16,680 nt of DNA from Candidatus Portnoyibacteriota bacterium (GCA_028717445.1 JAQUNU010000013.1:1-16680); one strand, 5' to 3'; numbered from the stretch's first letter, positions 5,512-13,068 are shown. Made by a program: numbers and translations. Notes: generated by a model not told the origin, from the letters alone.

Positions 5512-6294
5512 CTATTTGATCTTTGTCGGGGCCGGACAGATTCGGCAGACGGAATGGAATTTTTTCAAGAGCGAGAATCCCTTAAGAACCATGATTGCCA
5601 TGACCGCAAATAACAATAAGATCGCCGCAATCGCCAGAATAATATTTTTTTCCTGGCCTTGCTCGATGAGCCAGCTGAAATAATTATATCCGGCGTGAAA
5701 AAAGATGGCAAGCCAAAATCCTTTGGCCAGATAATTCAATTTCTTTTGGGGTTCTCTCAACGAACGGGCGAGCCAGTATCCCAGGATGCCGGAAGAAAGG
5801 GCGTGCAGGACCGTGGCAGACAGGAAACGCGATCCGGAAATGCTAAGAGCATGTTTTAGGGCTTGGCCCATGGGGAGAATCGGTTTTTCCACGATGAGCA
5901 GAAGATTTTCCACCGCGGCAAAGCCGAGCGCGGCGATAATCATATAAAGCATAATATCGAGCGGCTCATCCATTTCCGGATTTTTTAAGACCTTATCTTT
6001 GACAACCCTGTATTTTAAGTATTCCTCGACGAGCGGGGCCGCAAAAACGACGCTCGCGAACATGATCCATTCTTTTTCACCAGAACCAGAAAAGAATTCC
6101 GCCAGAGGCATCGGATTAAGCAAAAATTTTATGGCTAGCTCTCCGACAGCGGCCAGAGGTCCGATCAGCATTCCCCAGATAAAAATTTTAATAACCATCC
6201 GGTTAGGTTCGGGATGCCTGTCTTGCCTTAAGTAAAAAAGAAGCCAGATAAAGCTGGGGAGGAGACCTAAAATAACGCCGAAAAAATAGATCAT
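5512..6294 (-). CDS. PrsW-family intramembrane metalloprotease
   Basis: 260-aa polytopic membrane protein with about seven hydrophobic segments. The motifs of the PrsW/CAAX-protease superfamily are present: Glu90-Glu91 in LVEEYLKYRVVKD, Glu129 in GFAAVENLL, His164 in VLHALSSGILGYW and His200 in FFHAGYNYF. Together they form the intramembrane metal site. In Bacillus, PrsW cleaves an anti-sigma factor; no anti-sigma gene is visible here, so the substrate is unknown. The tail has an extra CxxC (CRIC) near the C-terminus. The gene has an extended -10 promoter (6322-6330) and a 20-nt leader without a clear Shine-Dalgarno. Confidence 0.88.
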   Translation of the reverse strand: MIYFFGVILGLLPSFIWLLFYLRQDRHPEPNRMVIKIFIWGMLIGPLAAVGELAIKFLLNPMPLAEFFSGSGEKEWIMFASVVFAAPLVEEYLKYRVVKDKVLKNPEMDEPLDIMLYMIIAALGFAAVENLLLIVEKPILPMGQALKHALSISGSRFLSATVLHALSSGILGYWLARSLREPQKKLNYLAKGFWLAIFFHAGYNYFSWLIEQGQEKNIILAIAAILLLFAVMAIMVLKGFSLLKKFHSVCRICPAPTKIK

Positions 6295-6321
6295 TTTTAA
6301 GAAATTTAATTCTTTAACAGT

Positions 6322-6330
6322 ATTATATCA
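6322..6330 (-). promoter_or_regulatory. Extended -10 promoter of the PrsW-type gene
   Basis: Minus strand TGA-TATAAT. It is close behind the tsaD stop codon; a short CTGATT/AATCAG stem (6337-6351) overlaps that stop and may weaken read-through. Confidence 0.55.
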
Positions 6331-6347
6331 CAGAAACTGATTTTGAA

Positions 6348-7535
6348 TCAGATTCTTGAATTCGCGTTGACCGTTAATTCTTCCCAGGATATTTTTTCTT
6401 TTTTAAGCGAGGCCGCCAGCGCGATCATAGCCGCATTGTCGCCGCAGAATTCTTTTGGCGGGCTTGAAAAAGGCAATGCCAGTTCTTTTGCGGCGGCCGA
6501 GAGGGTGTTTCGGAGCAGATCATTGGCCGCTACGCCGCCGGCAAGCAAAATGCTCTGGGCCGAGAAATCTTGCGCCGCGCGGATGGTCTTTGAAACAAGA
6601 ACATCGACAACGGCCTGCTGGAATTCGGCGCAGATGGCCGACGCCGTCTCTTTGATTTTTTCTTCGGGGAGAGTCTTTATATAATAGAGCGCGGCCGTCT
6701 TGAGACCGGAGAAGGAAAAGTCATAATCCTTGCTGTTCAGCATGGGGCGGGGGAGCTTGATCTTTTGTCTTTCGGCTGGTGAAACGTTCTTGGCCATTTC
6801 AGAAACTATGGGACCGCCCGGATAGCCGAGCTTCAGCATTTTGGCCAGTTTGTCAAAAGCCTCGCCGGCCGCGTCATCCCGCGTTTCGCCGAGGATTTCA
6901 TATTGGCCGAAATCTTTCATCAGCACCAATTGCGTGTGCCCGCCTGAGACAACCAGGCAGACAGCGGGAAATAGCTTGTTGCGCGTTGTAAATCGCGCGT
7001 CGTCTGAGCGATTTGCTATTTGCGATTTGCTATTTGCGATTGGCAGCCAGTTCGCGATAATATGGCCCTCAATATGATTAACCGGAATCACCGGCAAATC
7101 CCAGAAATAGGCCAGCGCTCTGGCAAGATTAACGCCCACCCAAAGCGCGGGTTCGAGCCCGGGGCCGTTGGTTGCGGCAATATAATCAATATCGGGTTTT
7201 TGATATTTTTCAAAAAAGGGAACAATTTGCTTTAAGAGTTCTGGTTCACGATCTAGTATTTCTTCCAGTATTTTTGATTTGTTTTGGATTCTAGATTTCT
7301 GATTTTGAATTTTTTGCAATAATTTTGCTTCATTAAGCGACTGTTCCAAAATCGGCGCCAGATTTTTTTGATGCTCTCTTTTTGCCAGAGAGGGGACAAC
7401 GCCGCCAAAGGGGGCGTGGATTTTGACTTGGGAAGAAACGATATTTGAAAGTAAATCAAAAGAACCGTCCTGACCATAATTCAGAACGGCTACGCTTGTT
7501 TCGTCGCAGGATGTTTCAATTGCCAAAATTTTCAT
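6348..7535 (-). CDS. tsaD: TsaD, tRNA N6-adenosine threonylcarbamoyltransferase
   Basis: 395-aa Kae1/TsaD protein that transfers the threonylcarbamoyl group to A37 of ANN-decoding tRNAs, giving t6A, together with TsaB/TsaE (not in this window). Seen: ETSCDETSVAV at the N-terminus, metal ligands His154 and His158 in NHIEGHI, SGGHTQLVL (197-205), DDAAGEAFDKLAKMLKLGYPGGP, FSFSGLKTA, LLAGGVAAN and Asp366 in CGDNAAMIA. Bacterial TsaD is usually about 340 aa. The surplus is in two low-complexity inserts (about residues 72-113 and 163-187), the second encoded by a 14-bp tandem repeat (7008-7041). The start ATG overlaps the stop of the upstream coiled-coil gene (TAATG), indicating translational coupling. 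It ends in TGA. Confidence 0.95.
   Translation of the reverse strand: MKILAIETSCDETSVAVLNYGQDGSFDLLSNIVSSQVKIHAPFGGVVPSLAKREHQKNLAPILEQSLNEAKLLQKIQNQKSRIQNKSKILEEILDREPELLKQIVPFFEKYQKPDIDYIAATNGPGLEPALWVGVNLARALAYFWDLPVIPVNHIEGHIIANWLPIANSKSQIANRSDDARFTTRNKLFPAVCLVVSGGHTQLVLMKDFGQYEILGETRDDAAGEAFDKLAKMLKLGYPGGPIVSEMAKNVSPAERQKIKLPRPMLNSKDYDFSFSGLKTAALYYIKTLPEEKIKETASAICAEFQQAVVDVLVSKTIRAAQDFSAQSILLAGGVAANDLLRNTLSAAAKELALPFSSPPKEFCGDNAAMIALAASLKKEKISWEELTVNANSRI
7008..7041. repeat. 14-bp tandem repeat inside tsaD
   Basis: Unit GCGATTTGCTATTT occurs twice exactly (7008-7021, 7022-7035) plus GCGATT. Fourteen is not a multiple of three, so each unit is read in a different frame (PIANSKSQIANR). 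It lies in a surface insert between the metal-site motif and SGGHTQ. Confidence 0.85.
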
Positions 7536-7867
7536 TATTCTATTTCAACCCCGAGTTTGCTTTTTATTATTTTTTGAATTTGAGTCATCTTGTGCTTCAT
7601 GGTTTTGAATTCCTCGCGGAAATCCTCTTGAGATTTTACATATCCATCAATCAAATTCCATGTTTGATCTATCTTTTTTTCAATCGTATCAAAGCGCTTA
7701 TCGTGCTCCATCAGTTTTGAGCCCAGTAAGGTAAATCGAACGTCAACGTGTTCGGATTTTTTATCAGATTCAGCTTTAAATTGCGCCATTTGGGCGGCGG
7801 CATTATCAAATCCTTTATTTATAAGCAACTCTAACTTATTTGATTTTTCTTGCGTTTTTTTAGACAT
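7535..7867 (-). CDS. Coiled-coil protein of unknown function, coupled to tsaD
   Basis: 110 aa, soluble, mostly charged, with heptad-like hydrophobic spacing over residues about 40-105 (FTLLGSKLMEHDKRFDTIEK, then KIDQTWNLIDGYVKSQEDF). No catalytic motif is visible. The segment IDGYVKSQEDF is the kind found in short coiled-coil hypothetical proteins of Patescibacteria; this is recall, not a search result. The mRNA is predicted to be leaderless: TTGACA, 16 bp, TATTAT, then 6 nt to the ATG. Its TAA stop shares a base with the tsaD start, so it sets the translation of tsaD. Confidence 0.75.
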   Translation of the reverse strand: MSKKTQEKSNKLELLINKGFDNAAAQMAQFKAESDKKSEHVDVRFTLLGSKLMEHDKRFDTIEKKIDQTWNLIDGYVKSQEDFREEFKTMKHKMTQIQKIIKSKLGVEIE

Positions 7868-7873
7868 ATTTTT

Positions 7874-7920
7874 ATAATATTCCCGATCTATTAATTGTCA
7901 ATTAGCAGAGCTTATCGGGA
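7874..7920 (-). promoter_or_regulatory. Promoter of the coiled-coil gene and tsaD, with flanking inverted repeat
   Basis: Minus strand TTGACA (7896-7901), 16 bp, TATTAT (7874-7879), predicted start 7867 (the ATG). TCCCGAT (7881-7887) and ATCGGGA (7914-7920) form an inverted repeat centred on the -35 box, a possible operator. Confidence 0.65.
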
Positions 7921-8027
7921 CAGGTGGAAAACCTTGATAAACGATTTGTATAAATCTTTAGTATGCTTTACCGATTTCTTGCTGAAAGTTTAGCATTTTT
8001 TAAATGGTTTTTCAATGATTCAGATAT

Positions 8028-8063
8028 AAAAAAGGCCCGCAAGGTTTTTATCCTTGGACGGGC
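8028..8063 (-). terminator. Terminator after the 51-aa membrane protein gene
   Basis: GCCCGCAAGG (8035-8044) pairs with CCTTG (8052-8056) and CGGGC (8059-8063), with a two-base bulge. Six T follow on the minus strand. Nothing else was seen in 7921-8101. Confidence 0.75.
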
Positions 8064-8101
8064 TGCTGTTTGCAGGGCTGCTTGGCAAAAGATAGCCTCC
8101 A

Positions 8102-8257
8102 TCAACAAAACAAAAAGAAACGCCAGAAAGATGCTTCGATCTTTCTTTTGTCTTCCGTGCTGCCTAGAACAAAAGCCAGCGAGACGGTTGCTTTTAGAAA
8201 GCCGAATCCCATAATGGCTGACAAAAAAATAAAAAACCAATTCATATCCGTTTCCAT
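8102..8257 (-). CDS. 51-aa single-span membrane protein
   Basis: METDMNWFFIFLSAIMGFGF starts a 51-residue protein with one long hydrophobic segment (about 7-31), then GSTEDKRKIEASFWRFFLFC: a charged stretch and an aromatic, amphipathic tail ending in Cys. The chosen ATG at 8257 has GGGAG 6 nt upstream; an earlier in-frame ATG at 8284 lacks one. It has its own strong promoter, a palindromic operator and a terminator, the same build as the 42-aa unit at 1909-2037. No family recognised. A small membrane peptide under tight control could be a stress peptide, toxin or protease adaptor. Confidence 0.7.
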   Translation of the reverse strand: METDMNWFFIFLSAIMGFGFLKATVSLAFVLGSTEDKRKIEASFWRFFLFC

Positions 8258-8289
8258 ATTTTTCTCCCTTGTTTTAAGTTGCAATTTTG

Positions 8290-8343
8290 TTCGTAAAACG
8301 AACTGTATATTTACAGTATAACATACTCAATTTTATTTGTCAA
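8290..8343 (-). promoter_or_regulatory. Strong promoter with palindromic operator for the 51-aa gene
   Basis: Minus strand TTGACA (8338-8343), 17 bp, TATACT (8315-8320) preceded by TG (extended). The perfect palindrome ACTGTA-TATT-TACAGT (8302-8317) covers the 3' half of the -10 box and the start point near 8308, an ideal repressor position. A second palindrome, GTTCG-TAAAA-CGAAC (8290-8304), follows in the leader. Confidence 0.7.
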
Positions 8344-8370
8344 TGATTTGGAAAACCAGCAAAAAACATG

Positions 8371-8398
8371 AAAAAAGCCGTTCAAGATAGAACGGCTT
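8371..8398 (-). terminator. Terminator downstream of tRNA-Glu
   Basis: AAGCCGTTC (8375-8383) and GAACGGCTT (8390-8398) form a 9-bp stem, with six T after it on the minus strand. Confidence 0.8.
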
Positions 8399-8420
8399 AG
8401 TCCGGGTTTTTTTGAATCTG

Positions 8421-8442
8421 GATTCCGGATCAAGTCCGGAAT
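8421..8442. repeat. Short interspersed palindrome (dRS3-like)
   Basis: ATTCCGGA (8422-8429) and TCCGGAAT (8435-8442) surround TCAAG, in the context CTGG...GACAG. The form ATTCC-N-GGAAT recalls the dRS3-type interspersed repeats described in Neisseria. It lies between tRNA-Glu and its terminator, so it is transcribed. Confidence 0.45.
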
Positions 8443-8458
8443 GACAGAGGTGTGAAAA

Positions 8459-8533
8459 TGGTAGCGCTACGGGGAGTCGAACCCCGATTAGTGGCTTGAA
8501 AAGCCGCTGTCCTAACCGTTAGACGATAGCGCC
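8459..8533 (-). tRNA. tRNA-Glu(UUC), CCA encoded
   Basis: Acceptor GGCGCTA/TAGCGCT (G1-U72 wobble), discriminator A and encoded CCA (8461-8459). The loop TTTTCAA gives anticodon TTC. The anticodon stem GCGGC/GCCAC has one C-A mismatch. T arm CGGGG-TTCGACT-CCCCG. Confidence 0.92.
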
Positions 8534-8541
8534 ATATCCAA

Positions 8542-8585
8542 AAAATAACCTAAATCTTGAGAAAAATCAAGATTTGAGCTATAGT
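8542..8585. promoter_or_regulatory. Overlapping divergent promoters (tRNA-Glu and glycosyltransferase)
   Basis: Plus strand: TTGAGA (8557-8562), 17 bp, TATAGT (8580-8585) for the glycosyltransferase gene. Minus strand: TTGATT (8565-8570), 17 bp, TATTTT (8542-8547) for tRNA-Glu. Both -35 boxes lie inside the palindrome ATCTTGA-GAAAAA-TCAAGAT (8554-8573), so the two promoters should exclude each other. Confidence 0.6.
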
Positions 8586-8605
8586 ATGAATATCCTTTTT
8601 TAGTT

Positions 8606-10165
8606 ATGGACGAAAAATTTTACCTTGATATAGGCAATGCTGGAGATCCTTTATTGAAAAGCCCGGGCGATCGGGCTATTTATCGTTTTTTGGAAATACT
8701 GCCCGGAATTTTGGCTTGGGGCACGCTTATCTTTGTTTCTTTGTTTTCTTGGCTCGCGCCGATTTTTATTGCCTTTTTTATTATTGCTTTTGATATTTAT
8801 TGGCTTTTAAAAACCATTTTCCTTTCTTTGCATATGCGTTCGACCTATACCCAGATGCGGGCGAATATGAGGGTTGATTGGTTGAAAAAAATAAAAAAGG
8901 AAAAGGCGGGGGAATGGGAAAAAATTTACCATCTTGTTATTCTGCCTTTTTATAAAGAACCATCCGAAATTTTAGACGCGACAATTAATGCTTTGGCGCA
9001 GGCTAACTACCCGAAAGATAAAATGATAGTGGTTTTGGCTCAGGAAGAGAGAGCCGGGCTGGCCGCCAGTCAAATCGCCCAAAGGATAAAAGAAAAATAT
9101 GGCCACTTGTTTTTTAAATTTTTTATTAGCGTCCATCCGGCTGATATAGAAGGAGAGCTGGCTGGCAAGGGGTCTAATACGACTTTCGCGGCCAGGGAAG
9201 TAAAAAAAGAGGTTATTGATCCTTTGAATTTGCCGTATCAGAATATTATCGTTTCGAATTTAGACATAGATACTTGCGTTTTTCCTGATTATTTTTCCCG
9301 TTTGGTTTTTGAATTTTTGAGCGCGGAAAATCCGCATCGCTGCAGTTTTCAGCCGGTGCCTGTCTATAATAATAATATTTGGGAAGCTCCGGCTTTTTCG
9401 CGCGTGGTCGCGACATCCGGCACTTTCTGGCACATGATGCAACAGGAGAGACCGGAACGACTGGCTACTTTTTCTTCGCATTCTCTTTCCTGGCAAGCGT
9501 TGGTCGAAATGGATTTCTGGAACACCAAGAATGTCTCCGAGGATTCCCGAATATTCTGGAAAGCCCTTCTTTTTTACGACGGCAACTATAAGACGATTCC
9601 GCTTTTTTATCCGGTTTCAATGGACGCTAACCTGGCGCCTTCTTTTACCCTGACGGCCTTGAATATTTATCGCCAGCAGAGGCGATGGGGTTGGGGCGCG
9701 GAAAATATTCCTTATGTGATTTTTGGCTTTTTGAAGAATAAAAAAATAAATTTATCGACAAAAATTTTCTGGGTTTTCAATCATATCGAAGGATTCTGGT
9801 CTTGGTCAACCAATGCCCTGATCCTTTTTTTTCTGGGTTGGCTGCCGCTGTTTTTGGGCGGTCCGAATTTTAACGTTTCCGTTCTCTCTTATCATCTGCC
9901 TCAAGTGACGCGTTTTATCATGACGCTGGCTATGGTTGGTCTCATTTCTTCAGCCGTAATCTCGACTTTGCTTTTGCCGCCTCCGCCAAAGAAGCGTGGT
10001 CGTTTCAGTTATTTTCCGATGATTTTGCAATGGGTCATGCTGCCTTTCACAATTCTGATCTTCGGCGCCTTGCCGGGTCTTGAGGCCCAGACGCGCCTGC
10101 TGCTGGGGAGATATATGGGTTTTTGGGTGACGCCAAAAGAAATTTCGCAGACCGCGAAGCCGTAA
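8606..10165 (+). CDS. Membrane-bound family 2 glycosyltransferase (QxxRW type)
   Basis: 519-aa processive-type GT2 enzyme. Two N-terminal membrane helices (about 33-75) are followed by a cytosolic catalytic domain: LVILPFYKEP (111-120), the acceptor or nucleotide region GKGSNTTFAA (188-197), the metal-binding DxD as Asp220-Ile-Asp222 in SNLDID, the general-base ED at 312-313 (SEDSRIFW) and QQRRW at 357-361, the mark of cellulose-synthase-like polymerising enzymes. Several membrane helices follow (about 395-490). It should build or export a surface polysaccharide from a nucleotide-sugar; the sugar cannot be read from sequence. It is monocistronic, with a leader of about 14 nt and no Shine-Dalgarno. 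No PilZ domain is seen. Confidence 0.88.
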   Translation: MDEKFYLDIGNAGDPLLKSPGDRAIYRFLEILPGILAWGTLIFVSLFSWLAPIFIAFFIIAFDIYWLLKTIFLSLHMRSTYTQMRANMRVDWLKKIKKEKAGEWEKIYHLVILPFYKEPSEILDATINALAQANYPKDKMIVVLAQEERAGLAASQIAQRIKEKYGHLFFKFFISVHPADIEGELAGKGSNTTFAAREVKKEVIDPLNLPYQNIIVSNLDIDTCVFPDYFSRLVFEFLSAENPHRCSFQPVPVYNNNIWEAPAFSRVVATSGTFWHMMQQERPERLATFSSHSLSWQALVEMDFWNTKNVSEDSRIFWKALLFYDGNYKTIPLFYPVSMDANLAPSFTLTALNIYRQQRRWGWGAENIPYVIFGFLKNKKINLSTKIFWVFNHIEGFWSWSTNALILFFLGWLPLFLGGPNFNVSVLSYHLPQVTRFIMTLAMVGLISSAVISTLLLPPPPKKRGRFSYFPMILQWVMLPFTILIFGALPGLEAQTRLLLGRYMGFWVTPKEISQTAKP

Positions 10166-10208
10166 ATCGTTAAATAATTTTTTAAAAAATTCAGCCGACG
10201 GAAGAATA

Positions 10209-10250
10209 AAAAATCCCGTTCCAGTAAAGAATCCTGGAGACGGGATTTTT
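10209..10250. terminator. Bidirectional terminator between glycosyltransferase and DksA-like gene
   Basis: AAAAATCCCGTTCCAG (10209-10224) pairs with CTGGAGACGGGATTTTT (10234-10250) with a small internal loop, and has T-runs on both strands. An A/T palindrome, AATTTTTTAAAAAATT, precedes it at 10176-10191. Confidence 0.85.
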
Positions 10251-10274
10251 GGTATGGGTTGGGCAAAAGAGAGC

Positions 10275-10685
10275 TTATCCCATCGACTTGCGACCCGAGC
10301 AAACCCGGAACCTTCGTTCCCTTTTTTTTAGGCAGGGGACGCATTCGGTCGCGCTTGGAACGGCAATGAGCCTTTCTTCATTTATTGCCTCTCCGCAATC
10401 AGAGCAGAAAGCAGCAGATAATCCTTTTCCAATATTGTCTAGTTTGAGGTTTATGCTCTGTAATTCAGCCGACTTGAGCCGGATTCTTTCTTCGATGACG
10501 CTCGTTAAATGTCGAATTGTGGCCTGATCTACTTCATCGCCGCTGCTTTCGGTAATTTCAGCTTGAGAAAGGTTTAACGTCTGTATATCCGTCAGTACTC
10601 TGGCTCTTGCTTCCTGGAGTTCCTTAACGAGGGATTCTTTTCCATTCGCTGCCTTGTCGAATTTTAGCGCTATTTGCAGTTTCAA
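10275..10685 (-). CDS. DksA/TraR-type zinc-finger RNA polymerase regulator
   Basis: 136 aa. Coiled-coil arms over about 15-85 carry at their turn DEVDQA (50-55), the DxxDxA tip motif with which DksA reaches the RNA polymerase active site. The C4 zinc finger is Cys94-x2-Cys97 (CSDCGEAI) and Cys115-x2-Cys118 (CVPC), with RLIAVPSATEC between them as in the family. It probably adjusts transcription of stable RNA and stress genes, with or without ppGpp. Start choice: AGGAGG (10692-10697) touches the GTG at 10691 but lies 6 nt from a TTG at 10685, so UUG is the likely start. The canonical GTYG before the first Cys is absent (GLSAAF). The leader carries AACCG/CGGTT pairing. Confidence 0.85.
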   Translation of the reverse strand: MKLQIALKFDKAANGKESLVKELQEARARVLTDIQTLNLSQAEITESSGDEVDQATIRHLTSVIEERIRLKSAELQSINLKLDNIGKGLSAAFCSDCGEAINEERLIAVPSATECVPCLKKRERRFRVCSGRKSMG

Positions 10686-10818
10686 AATCACCCTCCTGAA
10701 GTGAAGTGTTGATTTGTTAACCGCGCACGCCCCAGATAATTCGGTTTACACCCCCTTTCTTAAAGAACAGGATAGATACAATTAAAATATTTTATCGCAA
10801 AAAGGCCGAATTAGCAAA

Positions 10819-13008
10819 TTATTCCAAATGTAAAAGCGTTTGTTTTTGGAATATTTTTTGCGTCAGAAGCGGATAATTTTTGAGTTCTGGATCGGACTTA
10901 ACTAGCTTTTCGGCCTCCTCGCGGACGGCTTTAACCAGGACAATATCAGTTAAAGAAGCCATGGAAAGATCAGGGAGGCCCCATTGGCGCGTGCCAAAAA
11001 ATTCGCCCGGGCCGCGGATTTCAAGGTCTTTTTCAGCCAATTCAAAACCATTCTTTGAGCTGGTCAGCGCCCTTAAGCGCGATCCCGCGGCTTTGTCGCC
11101 AGTGGTGAATAAAAAGCAATATGATTGATGAGATCCCCGGCCGACTCTTCCGCGGAACTGGTGCAGCTGCGCCAGGCCGAAGCGCTCGGCGCCTTCGATC
11201 ATCATGACGCTGGCGTTAGGAATATCTATTCCGACTTCAATCACGGAAGTTGAAACGAGGATATCGGTTTTTCCGGCTTTGAAATCAGCCATTATTTTTT
11301 CTTTTTCTTTTGGCTTCATTTTGCCGTGCAACATGGCGATTTTTAAATCCGGAAAGATAATTTTATCCAATTTTTCAAATTCTTCTTTGACGGTTTTGAC
11401 GTCGTCCCAGCTCCGTTTATCGCTAATTTTCACAAATTTATCACGAATTTCACGAATATTCGTTTCTTTATTCGTGTTATTTGTGCCAGATTCGTGATTA
11501 TTCGCGATCTCAATGCGCGGGCAGATCACAAAAACCTGTCGGCCTTTCTTGACTTGATCTTTTATAAAAGTATAAGCATTTTGGCGGGCCAGCGGAGGGA
11601 TAATTTTAGTCACGATTTCTTGCCGGTCTTTTGGCATTTCGTCGAGCAAGGAAATATCAAGATCCCCGCAGGCGGCTAGGGCCAAGGTCCGCGGAATAGG
11701 GGTGGCCGTCATTGAAAGCAGGTGAGGAATCGAGACTGGTTGTCCGTCTTTTATTTTGAGAATGTTCTTTTGCAAGGCCGCGCGCTGGGCCACGCCGAAG
11801 CGATGCTGTTCGTCAACGATAGCCAGGGCGAGATTTTTGAAATTAATGTTCTCTTGAATGAGCGCGTGAGTGCCGATAAGAAGATGAATCTGGCCGGAGC
11901 TGATTTTATCGAGCAGCTCTTTTTTCTTTTGGCTTTTGATTTCCGAAGAAGAATTTATCGAAGTTTCGCTTCCGGTCAGCAGCCCGATTATTATCTGTTG
12001 TCCCTGGAATAATTTCGAGATGACTTTAAAATGCTGTTGGGCCAGTATTTCGGTCGGCGCCATAAAAGCGGCTTGCCAGCCGGCTTTGACCGCCTGAAGA
12101 ATAGCCATGGCCGCCACTACGGTCTTTCCGGATCCGACGTCGCCCTCGAGCAGGCGATTCATCGGTTGGTCTTTTTCCAGATCCTGCAGAATCTCCCAGG
12201 CGGATCGCCTTTGGGCTTCGGTCAATTTAAAAGGAAGGGAATCGACAAAATCTTTTGCCAGTTTTTGGTCAAAATTGATCTTTTGAGAATACTGTTTTTT
12301 CCATTTTATCTTTTGGCGCTGAGCGAAAAGCTGAATCAAAAAAAGCTCGTCGAAAGCGAGCCGGCGCCGCGCCGCCCTCAAGTGATTGGCGCTTTGCGGA
12401 AAATGAATCTCTTTAATCGCGTTTTTTAAATCTATCAAATTTTGCGATTTTTTTATCTCAAAAGGCAAATGGTCTTTGAATTCGGGCAGAAATTTGGGCA
12501 AAAGAAGTTGGATAATATAGCGCAGCCAGCGCGAGGAAAGGCCTCTGGTTTCCGGATATACGGGAACAAGCCGGCCGGTGTGACGAAGATGGCTTGTGGC
12601 GTTGGCGACAATTTTTTCGTGCGCGGGATTTGAAAAATATAAAGTTTTATCAAAATTAACTTTTCCGGACAAACTGATCCACTGGCCTTCTTTCAAGCTG
12701 TTCATTAGAAACGGCTGATTGAACCAGACCGCGCGGACGGCCCCGTTTTCGTCCTGAATGAACGCTTCGGTGACAAACATTCTTTTTTTCCAGGTCCGGA
12801 TGTTTTTTATTCTTGTTATCTCTCCTTGAATGGTGGCGGTTTCGTTTATTTTCAAATTGGCGATCGGAATTATTTTTGAAAAATCATCATAGCGATAAGG
12901 AAAATAATAAAAAAGATCCTCAAACGTTTTAATGCCTAATTTTAAAAGCCGCTTCTGGTAAGCGGGGGAGACGCGTCGGAAGGATTGAATTGGAGATTTT
13001 ATATCCAT
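10819..13008 (-). CDS. recG: RecG ATP-dependent DNA helicase
   Basis: 729-aa superfamily 2 helicase that remodels stalled forks and branch-migrates Holliday junctions. The N-terminal wedge/OB domain is at about 20-150 (YFPYRYDDFS, GEITRI). Helicase motifs: Walker A GDVGSGKT (289-296), APTEILAQQH (317-326), motif II DEQH (399-402), motif III MTATPIPRT (433-441), SVIEVGIDIPNA and QFRGRVGRG (617-625). The C-terminal TRG region is ELAEKDLEIRGPGEFFGTRQWGLPD. E. coli RecG is 693 aa; the excess is an Asn/Lys-rich insert (about 500-535) between the helicase motifs. I chose MDIKSPIQSF at 13008. In-frame ATGs at 13023 and 13062 would start within or before a decayed tRNA-Arg piece. No Shine-Dalgarno is seen. 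It probably lies on one transcript with tRNA-Arg. Confidence 0.94.
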   Translation of the reverse strand: MDIKSPIQSFRRVSPAYQKRLLKLGIKTFEDLFYYFPYRYDDFSKIIPIANLKINETATIQGEITRIKNIRTWKKRMFVTEAFIQDENGAVRAVWFNQPFLMNSLKEGQWISLSGKVNFDKTLYFSNPAHEKIVANATSHLRHTGRLVPVYPETRGLSSRWLRYIIQLLLPKFLPEFKDHLPFEIKKSQNLIDLKNAIKEIHFPQSANHLRAARRRLAFDELFLIQLFAQRQKIKWKKQYSQKINFDQKLAKDFVDSLPFKLTEAQRRSAWEILQDLEKDQPMNRLLEGDVGSGKTVVAAMAILQAVKAGWQAAFMAPTEILAQQHFKVISKLFQGQQIIIGLLTGSETSINSSSEIKSQKKKELLDKISSGQIHLLIGTHALIQENINFKNLALAIVDEQHRFGVAQRAALQKNILKIKDGQPVSIPHLLSMTATPIPRTLALAACGDLDISLLDEMPKDRQEIVTKIIPPLARQNAYTFIKDQVKKGRQVFVICPRIEIANNHESGTNNTNKETNIREIRDKFVKISDKRSWDDVKTVKEEFEKLDKIIFPDLKIAMLHGKMKPKEKEKIMADFKAGKTDILVSTSVIEVGIDIPNASVMMIEGAERFGLAQLHQFRGRVGRGSHQSYCFLFTTGDKAAGSRLRALTSSKNGFELAEKDLEIRGPGEFFGTRQWGLPDLSMASLTDIVLVKAVREEAEKLVKSDPELKNYPLLTQKIFQKQTLLHLE
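11425..11515. repeat. Repeat-rich in-frame insert in recG
   Basis: The words CACGAAT/ATTCGTG recur in both orientations (CACGAATTTCACGAATATTC, ATTCGTGTTATT, ATTCGTGATTATTCG). They encode the low-complexity stretch ESGTNNTNKETNIREIRDKF. It falls between conserved helicase motifs and keeps the frame. Confidence 0.7.
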
Positions 13009-13014
13009 CAATGG

Positions 13015-13051
13015 TGCGTCCATGAGGAGTCGAAACTCGATTTTAAGCTCT
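13015..13051 (-). pseudogene. Decayed copy of the 3' part of tRNA-Arg
   Basis: By hand alignment, 26 of 37 positions match the 3' part of tRNA-Arg (13069-13105), same orientation, 54 bp apart. The T-arm core GAGTCGAAACTC corresponds to GAATCGAACCTC of the tRNA. The copy lies between tRNA-Arg and recG, and an alternative recG start falls inside it. Confidence 0.55.
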
Positions 13052-13068
13052 TTGCCTGTCATCGTCAG

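Noticed and set aside
7968..8240. 90-aa minus-strand frame overlapping the 51-aa gene
   Set aside because: It reads through the terminator at 8028-8063 and lacks an SD; the 51-aa frame has one.
8302..8317. LexA (SOS) box
   Set aside because: CTGT and ACAG are 6, not 8, bases apart, and no SOS gene is next to it; kept only as an unassigned operator.
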